From: Planctomycetota bacterium
Lineage (GTDB): Bacteria > Planctomycetota > Planctomycetia > Planctomycetales > Planctomycetaceae
Assembly: GCA_024278285.1 (NCBI GenBank)
Contig: JAJRTM010000034.1
Coordinates: 1-10,143 of the forward strand
Direction: 5' to 3'
Length of the DNA: 10,143 bases
This document shows, one piece after another, positions 1 to 5,743 of this stretch. The position numbers and the translations under genes are program-made. Each line of letters opens with the position of its first letter. Positions within the stretch are counted from its first letter, which is position 1. The notes below the pieces were generated by a model. It worked only from the letters and a program-made list of their open reading frames with translations. It had not been told where the DNA came from and searched no databases.

Positions 1-1101
1 AGGGAGGGCTGAACCGACAACAATCGCACTTCGCCAGCCCATCAGTAAAAGAATCACCATGAAAACAGCCGTCCCGCCGAGCAACATGTTAATCATCAAC
101 CCGGAAAGCCGTTGCTGAACATAATCGTTCTGCTCGAACACTCGGACCAAACTAATTCCACGGGGTAATTCCGCTTCAAATTTCTTCAACAGAGTATCAA
201 CCGCAGAGGCCCAGTGATCAATCCGATATTTTTTACGCACCAAAACCCCAATCGCAATCCCTCGCTGACCATCAATAACCGCGAGGCTCTCGGGCGGATC
301 GGTAATCCCTTTTTTAATCGTTGCGATATCTCCCAGGCGAACGATCAATCCATCTTTGCGATACTGAATTGGCGTGTGGGAAATTCGGGCAATTGAATCA
401 AACTCGCCATCCACTTCCAGAATAAGATCGCCCCGTTTTCCGCGAATTTGCCCTGCAGAAACCTTGGCATCGCTGGCTAAGATTTGACGGGAAAGATCAG
501 CCGCAGTTAACCCATGCGCGATCAACTGATCCGGCTGTATCTGCACAATGACTTCTTCTTCAGGGTTGCCAAATAACTCCATCTCTTCCGTCCCCGGCAC
601 CGCCCGCAAAAGATCCTCCAATTCCTCTGTTAATCGTTTCAAAATCGCGATGTTCGGGGAATCATCCTGCTCCCATTTCAATGCAACAATTAACGCAAAC
701 GCACGCAAAGACATTTTTTCGAATTCCGGCTCATCAACTCCAACCGGAAAATCTTTGGAAACATCATCAATTTTGTCCCGCACTTTCGACCAGACATTAT
801 CCACATCGAAAACATCTTCCCGCAATTCAATCGTCACCGTCGAAATCCCAGCTCGACTGCTCGAACGGAGTTTCAGAATTTCGTCGATCTCCTGCAATCC
901 CTGTTCCAGTTTTTCCGTCACAAGCGATTCAACACGTTCCGCATCTGCCCCAGGAAAAATGGTCGTCACTCCGCCGGCTCGTTCAATTAACAGCGGGTCC
1001 TCCATGCGAGGGAGTACATACAGTGACGATAGCCCGGAAACGACGATCAAGCTAATCGTCAAAATCAACAAGCGGGTATCACGATAAAATAAATGATCCA
1101 T
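1..1101 (-). CDS. RND-family efflux pump inner-membrane subunit, N-terminal part (cut by window edge)
   Basis: This is the proton-driven transporter of a tripartite efflux pump (HAE1/AcrB-like RND superfamily), which would sit in the inner membrane and export drugs or other hydrophobic compounds through the adaptor encoded next door. The first 367 codons are visible. The start at 1101 is well supported: it begins MDHLFYRDTRLL and has an AAGGAG ribosome site 8 nt upstream (1110-1115). Residues about 9-29 form the first membrane helix. They are followed by the family-typical LPRMEDPLL and by FPGADAERVESLVTEKLEQ of the periplasmic porter domain. From about residue 336 a second hydrophobic stretch begins (MINMLLGGTAVFMVILLLMG), followed by RSAIVVGSALP, matching the start of helix 2 in RND pumps. 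RND pumps are usually about 1,000-1,050 residues, so roughly two thirds lies off the left edge. It lies 80 bp after the adaptor gene and is presumably co-transcribed. The substrate cannot be told from this part, but the drug-type (HAE1) group fits better than the metal-type (HME) group. Confidence 0.95.
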   Translation of the reverse strand, partial: MDHLFYRDTRLLILTISLIVVSGLSSLYVLPRMEDPLLIERAGGVTTIFPGADAERVESLVTEKLEQGLQEIDEILKLRSSSRAGISTVTIELREDVFDVDNVWSKVRDKIDDVSKDFPVGVDEPEFEKMSLRAFALIVALKWEQDDSPNIAILKRLTEELEDLLRAVPGTEEMELFGNPEEEVIVQIQPDQLIAHGLTAADLSRQILASDAKVSAGQIRGKRGDLILEVDGEFDSIARISHTPIQYRKDGLIVRLGDIATIKKGITDPPESLAVIDGQRGIAIGVLVRKKYRIDHWASAVDTLLKKFEAELPRGISLVRVFEQNDYVQQRLSGLMINMLLGGTAVFMVILLLMGWRSAIVVGSALP

Positions 1102-1109
1102 CAGGCACA

Positions 1110-1115
1110 CTCCTT
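1110..1115 (-). promoter_or_regulatory. Ribosome binding site AAGGAG of the RND pump gene
   Basis: AAGGAG on the minus strand, 8 nt before the ATG at 1101. It fixes the start of the RND gene and shows the pump has its own ribosome entry despite the 80-bp gap after the adaptor gene. No terminator hairpin is visible in that gap. Confidence 0.8.
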
Positions 1116-1181
1116 CAAGAAGCGAGCCGACATGCCTCGATCAATATTTATCATGAATCTGAAGAACATCAAATTATTTCT

Positions 1182-2522
1182 CTATTTTCTTTCCGCGATT
1201 AAACTCACCTGCTGCCCCGCGACAACTCGATGTGTTCCATCAGCAATGATCCGTTCTCCTGATTGAATCGTCCCCCGGACAAAGGCGCGGACATCCTGCA
1301 AGTGCAAAACTTCGACAATGCGACGGGCAACAACGAATGTCGAATCTTGTTCAATCGGTTCAACCACATAGAGCGCCCACAGCCCACGATTACTTTGCAC
1401 CAGCGAAGTCATTGGCACCCAAAATCCTTTTGTGTTGTTTTGTTGTTGAACTTCAATGCGAATAATTTGAAACGGTACAATCTGGTTCGAGCTGGAATTT
1501 TCCAGATCAAAAATAACGGTGCGGGTTCGCGTGGCTGGATCAAGTTCCGGCAAAACGGCTGAAACAGTTGCTTCTATTTTATTTCCATCGACTTGAAGTG
1601 AATGTTTATCGCCAACAGAAAAATGAATCGCGTTTGCAGCGGGGAGGCCGACCCAGGCTTCCAGATCTGTATCATCCACTAATCGCAAGATAGCCTCTGC
1701 GGGAGAAACGATTGTCCCTTCGTCTGTGTATCGCTTTGAAATCACCCCGGCATAAGGAGCTTTTAATTGACTGTCCTCAAGATCGACTGCAACATCAATC
1801 AGCATGGCAACAAGTTGATCGACAACGGCTTGCTGAGCATTGATTTTCTCCGGACGCGTCCCCGCTTCAAGCTCGACCAGCTTCTGGGTCGCCGCCTCAA
1901 GTCGAGCTTTCGCAGCTCGTGTTCCAAACTGAACGGTGTCGTATTTGGAGCGGGAAATAACTGCATCCTCAAACAGTTTTCCGGCTCGCTGCAATTCCGC
2001 CTGCTCCAGTTCCCATTCCGCCTGCATCTGCGAAACTTCCGCTCGGGCAGAAGCGATTGTCTGCTTGCGAGGCCCTGCGATCAATTCATTGAGCAACGCC
2101 TGAGCCGCGTTTTTCTTCGCAAGTAGTTCCTGCTTTCTGGCTTGCAAACTGCGATCATCAACCGTAGCCAGCAACTCATTTTTCTTAACGCGAGTCCCTT
2201 CCTTCACCAATACCGAAGTCAATTCAGCCGTCCTTCTGAAACTCAACTCGCTGGTTCGTACCGCTTTAACAATACCGGTGTAAGTTCGTTTTATTTCAAA
2301 GGAATCAACCTCATCAAGGATGACCGTTATAACGGGAATCAAGTTTGTCTCCACAGACTGATTTTGTTTATCTTTCCCCGCGAGAACAGCGTTCAATCCC
2401 ACTATCGCTGTTATGATAATGGTAAGCAGTGTGCCATACTGCAGAAGACGTCTGCTTACTATATGACGATACGTCATTTTATTCCCTGTTTCCTGTTCGG
2501 ATGTTTGCTTAGCGACACTCAT
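1182..2522 (-). CDS. RND efflux periplasmic adaptor subunit (HlyD/MFP family)
   Basis: This is the periplasmic adaptor (membrane fusion protein) that couples the RND pump to an outer-membrane channel. Its 446 residues show the usual order. There is a cytoplasmic N-terminus with basic residues, then one membrane anchor at about 29-49. The first lipoyl half follows at about 90-125 (VKEGTRVKKNELLATVDD). A long alpha-helical coiled-coil hairpin covers about 126-245, with two AG(P/T)R turns. The second lipoyl half is at about 250-282 (LKAPYAGVISKRYTDEGTIV), and then come the beta-barrel and membrane-proximal domains. The anchor has no lipobox Cys, so it is probably a membrane-anchored rather than a lipoprotein adaptor. 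The start at 2522 has GAGGTG 7 nt upstream and lies inside the end of the TetR gene (14-bp overlap), which points to coupled translation. A second ATG 15 codons later (MTYRH) also has a purine-rich stretch upstream and could be the true start, still leaving the anchor intact. Confidence 0.93.
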   Translation of the reverse strand: MSVAKQTSEQETGNKMTYRHIVSRRLLQYGTLLTIIITAIVGLNAVLAGKDKQNQSVETNLIPVITVILDEVDSFEIKRTYTGIVKAVRTSELSFRRTAELTSVLVKEGTRVKKNELLATVDDRSLQARKQELLAKKNAAQALLNELIAGPRKQTIASARAEVSQMQAEWELEQAELQRAGKLFEDAVISRSKYDTVQFGTRAAKARLEAATQKLVELEAGTRPEKINAQQAVVDQLVAMLIDVAVDLEDSQLKAPYAGVISKRYTDEGTIVSPAEAILRLVDDTDLEAWVGLPAANAIHFSVGDKHSLQVDGNKIEATVSAVLPELDPATRTRTVIFDLENSSSNQIVPFQIIRIEVQQQNNTKGFWVPMTSLVQSNRGLWALYVVEPIEQDSTFVVARRIVEVLHLQDVRAFVRGTIQSGERIIADGTHRVVAGQQVSLIAERK

Positions 2523-3228
2523 CGGCGAACACCTCTTTAATGACGCGTTTAATCACCGCATCAATATCGAAATCCCCAGAAAGCGGTTTCCAGCCAAAGC
2601 CATCAAGCTGTCTGTTGACGTTTTGCCTGACAACAGAAAATGGCTCACTGATCCCCAACTCTTCAAGTGAATCATTTGTTGCAATAATCGAATAAGCCCC
2701 GGAAGAATGAGACCAGACCCCGAAAACCAGGTCTTGAGGCGTGAAGCCCTTCGGCAACTCCAGGTCGCCCTGTGAAATCGCATCGAGCACAACTCCAACG
2801 ACAATCCCAATACAACGATGTTCACAAAGCTTGACGGAAGATCGCCTTTTTTCAGAGGTTTTATCCCAAATCGAGGTGCTACGGATGATTTGTTCAACAC
2901 TGAAATGATTCGGATACAACTTCACAAAAATCTCTGCTGCAAAGCCGATTGCCTGAAAACGCTCGCGGGAATTCCCTCGAAACATTGCTGCCCGTGAGAA
3001 CAGATCAATTCGCTTTTCCATCGTTTCTATCGCCAACGCGATGATAATTTCCTCTTTGCAGGAGAAATGATTGTAAATCGTCCCCTTACTTTGTTGCAGT
3101 TTCTCTGCAATACGATCCATATTCAGCCCATGATACCCCTGCTCAGCAAGCATCGGACGAGAAACAGCGAGAATGCGTTTTTCTCGCTGTTGTATCTCAA
3201 GCTGTTTTTGCGTTATTGTGCTTTCCAT
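2509..3228 (-). CDS. TetR-family transcriptional repressor of the efflux operon
   Basis: A 239-residue TetR/AcrR-type regulator, longer than the common 190-220. The N-terminal DNA-binding domain covers about residues 15-62. Its helix-turn-helix is seen in MDRIAEKLQQSKGTIYNHF (about 38-55), followed by the typical phrase CKEEIIIALAIETMEKR. The remainder would be the ligand-binding and dimer domain, whose sequence is poorly conserved in this family. As first gene of the operon tetR-adaptor-pump, it most likely represses its own operon and is released by a pump substrate. A perfect palindrome begins 7 bp upstream of its ATG. No convincing Shine-Dalgarno sequence precedes the start at 3228, but no in-frame alternative keeps the whole DNA-binding domain. 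The effector is unknown. Confidence 0.93.
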   Translation of the reverse strand: MESTITQKQLEIQQREKRILAVSRPMLAEQGYHGLNMDRIAEKLQQSKGTIYNHFSCKEEIIIALAIETMEKRIDLFSRAAMFRGNSRERFQAIGFAAEIFVKLYPNHFSVEQIIRSTSIWDKTSEKRRSSVKLCEHRCIGIVVGVVLDAISQGDLELPKGFTPQDLVFGVWSHSSGAYSIIATNDSLEELGISEPFSVVRQNVNRQLDGFGWKPLSGDFDIDAVIKRVIKEVFADECR

Positions 3229-3234
3229 GCCCGA

Positions 3235-3255
3235 TTATTGACGAAGCGTCAATAA
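3235..3255. promoter_or_regulatory. Perfect 21-bp palindrome, probable TetR operator
   Basis: Two 9-bp arms, TTATTGACG and CGTCAATAA, are separated by AAG, with no mismatch. The element ends 7 bp upstream of the tetR start codon at 3228. Length, symmetry and position are those of operators bound by TetR-family dimers that control their own gene and the pump behind it. I could not find a convincing -35/-10 pair upstream of it, so how it sits relative to the transcription start is unknown. Confidence 0.7.
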
Positions 3256-3318
3256 AACACCAGAAGAAAAGTAGGGATAATGCGTATTTCAATTATTTAC
3301 TGCGTCCTCTCTGATGAC

Positions 3319-3349
3319 TGGTCACTCTATTATTTACAGGAGGTGACCA
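3319..3349. repeat. Short inverted repeat flanking a strong Shine-Dalgarno sequence
   Basis: Perfect 7-bp arms, TGGTCAC at 3319-3325 and GTGACCA at 3343-3349, lie 17 bp apart. On the plus strand the right arm overlaps the last part of the ribosome site AGGAGGTGA and reaches the A of the ATG at 3349, so a folded transcript would partly hide it. With 7-bp arms chance is possible, and the downstream frame is not intact, so a regulatory role is speculative. As DNA it could also be a second protein-binding site ahead of tetR. Confidence 0.3.
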
Positions 3350-3560
3350 TGCCTGTGAAGGATTATTTTTCTGGCATCAATTGATTGTTCTGTTCAATGC
3401 CGACCTTCCCTTCGATGGAAACAACTTTGTCTTTGCGGCTATTGGAGACCGCGATGTTGCCGAAGGCGTTTGCCGGGTGAATCGATTTCTTTATGACAAA
3501 TGCGGTGCGATGAAAGTTTGTAACCTTATTATTGGCAGCGGTGATGACTGCTTCATCTGA
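3349..3560 (+). pseudogene. Possible frameshifted small gene (70 codons if joined at a T5 run)
   Basis: The ATG at 3349 has an almost ideal ribosome site (AGGAGGTGA, 2 nt spacing counted from the A at 3346) but meets a stop after 11 codons. Slipping back one base, or adding one T, in the T5 run at 3366-3370 gives MPVKDYFF followed by a frame open to 3560. The joined product is rich in Phe, Asp and Gly and has four Cys (VCRVNR, DKCGAM, KVCN, DDCF). I do not know a family for it. It may be a decayed gene, a programmed frameshift, a sequencing error in a homopolymer, or chance, since the opposite strand is open over the same stretch. Confidence 0.2.
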
Positions 3561-3620
3561 TTGCAGAGCGTGCCTCCATTGGTTGCGAATGCCACGTAGT
3601 AATTGCTTACTCTTATTTAT

Positions 3621-4634
3621 TCATACCCGTCGAAGTAACTGGACTATTTGCTCGACCGATGCGGTGCCAGTTGTGCCTAGCTGATGAATGACATGAGAAG
3701 AAGCGACGGCCGCAATTTGCATCGCTTCGTGCAATGAGGAACCCGACGCTAAAGCCGCGGCGATGTTTGCTGTGACAGAATCCCCTGCGCCGACGATATC
3801 AATTTCGCCTCGAACGGAAAGGGCGGGGACGGTTGTTATTTCTCCGTTTGGCAATGCTCCGACAAATCCACGCTCCGCCATCGTGATGACGACTTCACGC
3901 TGATTTTTGTTCGCCAATTGAACGGCTGCTTCTTTCACCTGGTCAACCGATTGATACTCTTTTTCACCCGTCAGTGATGCAAGCTCGGCTGCGTTCATTT
4001 TGAAGATAACCGGGGGGTATTCCTGTAAACCCCGTCTGGAATCTGCGAGCAGCGGAATGCCTTCGGGAATGGAGCGTAGTGCATCCAGTAGATCTTTTGT
4101 AATAACACCCGTCTCTGCAATATCAACCTGATCCATCACAATAATGGCGTCCATATACAATGCGATATTTTGCAATGAATCAACAAGACGCTTAACAACT
4201 TCGGGCGGTGTCGGCGTCCAGTTTTTTGAATCGAGCCGATTCAGTTCGCGAGGCGGCTTCCCTGCTTCCATTATCAGCGGTTTGCAATACGTGAAGGTAC
4301 GCCGAAGTGGCGTTGCAATAAAATGATCGAGACAAACTCCAGGCAGTGCAGCAAGCGCGCATCGCAGTTCGTACCCTTCGCCATCTTCGCCACAAAAGCC
4401 AATCAATTGAATGTCGCCCACCCCGAGCGCGACCAGGTTATTCAGCACCGTCCCGGCTGCTCCCGGTTGCGAACGAACTCGCGTCACATTGTAAACAGGC
4501 AGCCCCGTTTCAATCGAATCTTCTGCAAGTGTCGGATCAATTTCCAGATAACGATCCAGACAAAAATCCCCCACAATCGCAATACGTAGTTTCTGGTAAC
4601 GATCCGAAATTTCCTGAAATCGAGTTGAATTCAT
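3621..4634 (-). CDS. PfkB-family sugar kinase, RfaE/HldE heptose-kinase type
   Basis: A 337-residue ribokinase/PfkB-fold kinase, closest by motif to the kinase domain of HldE (RfaE), which adds the 1-phosphate to D-glycero-D-manno-heptose 7-phosphate in ADP-heptose synthesis. Visible are the opening strand VGDFCLDRYLEID (about 21-33), the substrate-side GAAGTVLNNLVALGV (about 58-72), VVITMAERG (about 248-256), and the ATP/anion-hole signature GAGDSVTANIAAALASG (about 282-298), where Asp285 would be the catalytic base. There is no cytidylyltransferase-like domain, so it resembles stand-alone HldA rather than bifunctional HldE. A separate nucleotidyltransferase would be needed and is not in the window. 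Its ATG overlaps the stop of the upstream gene as ATGA (4631-4634), so it is the last gene of the operon. Beyond its TGA the same frame stays open for 85 codons. True substrate specificity could be another sugar phosphate. Confidence 0.88.
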   Translation of the reverse strand: MNSTRFQEISDRYQKLRIAIVGDFCLDRYLEIDPTLAEDSIETGLPVYNVTRVRSQPGAAGTVLNNLVALGVGDIQLIGFCGEDGEGYELRCALAALPGVCLDHFIATPLRRTFTYCKPLIMEAGKPPRELNRLDSKNWTPTPPEVVKRLVDSLQNIALYMDAIIVMDQVDIAETGVITKDLLDALRSIPEGIPLLADSRRGLQEYPPVIFKMNAAELASLTGEKEYQSVDQVKEAAVQLANKNQREVVITMAERGFVGALPNGEITTVPALSVRGEIDIVGAGDSVTANIAAALASGSSLHEAMQIAAVASSHVIHQLGTTGTASVEQIVQLLRRV

Positions 4635-5743
4635 GAAGTCTCCAACTGACGCAATAAATTATGCACGAACGCGATGTTATCACATTGCAAATAGTGCATC
4701 GTTCCTCCCATGCGGGCGTAGCTTTTACAGAAACGTAAATAATAGGCAGCGTTATCTTTTGTCGGTTCGCCTTGCGACCAGTCCCAGCCGCCGCCGTCTG
4801 CCAGATCAACGACATATAAATTCAAATCTTTGACAACTTCCCGCCCCGCATTCAGCCGAATATTATTGACACAACTAAGCGTCTTTTCAAAAACCTGTGG
4901 GCCCATAATGGCCGAACCGATAGAAAGTACCACGCCGCCGTCCAGTTGTTCGACAGATCCCCCGAACAGTTTGAAATCGAGTTCGCCTGCCCGACCAATT
5001 GCAGAACCGCTGAAGATTGGATGATTCGCGATAATATCGTACCCAATCCCCGGATGAACCGTCAGCGGCACCCGATGTTTCCACGCCTGGGCGACAATCG
5101 AAGCGTGCTTCCATCGATGTTCAATCGGCATCGCACCGCCGGTCCAGTTCTGTTTTTTCATCGCTTGATATAAATCAGCACGCGCCGCTGTTAATGGATG
5201 CTGCGGCTCACTGCGAATCAATTCCAGTAAAGCTTCAGGAGTTAGCAACGTCACGCCATCTTCGCTGATAAACCGTCCCATCGATTGACCATAACCAAGC
5301 CCATCGAGCGCGCCCGCCATGATAGCCAAATGAATGTTTTTGGCGGTTTCGTCCCAGGTGCCGAATTGCCCCTTGGCAACATTCATACGCACACTCTCGG
5401 TCGATGCACCAAACCAGGCATATTCCCAATCGTGGATCGAACCTGCCCCGTTGGTCGCCAAGTGCGTCAACCAATCTTTCGACATCATTCGTTCCAGTAA
5501 ACGAACGGCTCCGTTTCGAAGCAAATGAGCCCCATAAATCAGCATTACGCTGGCATTACGTTTTCGAGCCTCGACAATTGCGCCAGCGCATCCTTGAATC
5601 TGCGCAAATAACTCAGGCGATATTTCCGGCGGTTGCGCATCGGGAGATTTGAGGATCTCATCAACCGTGGTCAGGCTTTCGCGCTCTTCCAACGGCAGTA
5701 CACGCAATTGTGACAGATCGAGGGGAATTACGGACTTCGTCAT
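4631..5743 (-). CDS. Conserved protein with a deoxyhypusine-synthase-like motif, function unknown
   Basis: A protein of 370 residues. The start at 5743 (MTKSVIPLDL) is chosen because it forms an ATGA overlap with the stop of the upstream gene. An in-frame start 31 codons earlier (5836) would lie deep in that gene and adds an Arg-rich, low-quality stretch. The segment VMLIYGAHLLRNG (about 66-78) followed by THLATNGAGSIHDWEYA (about 93-109) resembles the NAD-binding Rossmann-like core of deoxyhypusine-synthase-like proteins. Later conserved-looking blocks are VPLTVHPGIGYDIIANHP (about 225-242), LSIGSAIMGPQVFEK (about 273-287), VVDLADGGGWDW (about 311-322) and YARMGGTMHYLQCD (about 342-355). I cannot locate the lysine-containing active-site motif of true deoxyhypusine synthase, and bacteria lack canonical eIF5A, so that reaction is unlikely. 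Its place between a SIS-HAD fusion and a heptose-type kinase suggests an NAD-dependent or sugar-phosphate step. No signal peptide; cytoplasmic. Confidence 0.75.
   Translation of the reverse strand: MTKSVIPLDLSQLRVLPLEERESLTTVDEILKSPDAQPPEISPELFAQIQGCAGAIVEARKRNASVMLIYGAHLLRNGAVRLLERMMSKDWLTHLATNGAGSIHDWEYAWFGASTESVRMNVAKGQFGTWDETAKNIHLAIMAGALDGLGYGQSMGRFISEDGVTLLTPEALLELIRSEPQHPLTAARADLYQAMKKQNWTGGAMPIEHRWKHASIVAQAWKHRVPLTVHPGIGYDIIANHPIFSGSAIGRAGELDFKLFGGSVEQLDGGVVLSIGSAIMGPQVFEKTLSCVNNIRLNAGREVVKDLNLYVVDLADGGGWDWSQGEPTKDNAAYYLRFCKSYARMGGTMHYLQCDNIAFVHNLLRQLETS

Larger units (their letters stand above)
3256..3620. other. Gap between tetR operator and kinase gene: probable gene remnant, no intact gene
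   Basis: There is no complete gene here, but the stretch is not featureless. On the plus strand a near-perfect Shine-Dalgarno AGGAGGTGA (3338-3346) precedes an ATG at 3349 that opens only an 11-codon frame (MPVKDYFSGIN, stop at 3384). The neighbouring frame is open from 3318 to a TGA at 3558-3560 (80 codons). It reads like protein (for example LPFDGNNFVFAAIGDRDVAE) but has no good start. One extra T in the T5 run at 3366-3370 would join the two into 70 codons. On the minus strand, the kinase's own frame continues open for 85 codons after its TGA, down to a TAA at 3363-3365. I recognise neither product. The tetR promoter must also lie somewhere here. It may be a decayed gene or insertion remnant. 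Confidence 0.35.

Noticed and set aside
548..1087. 179-codon plus-strand open frame
   Set aside because: It is antisense to the well-supported RND gene, is low-complexity Ser/Thr/Arg-rich, and has no family match. It is a shadow of the real gene.
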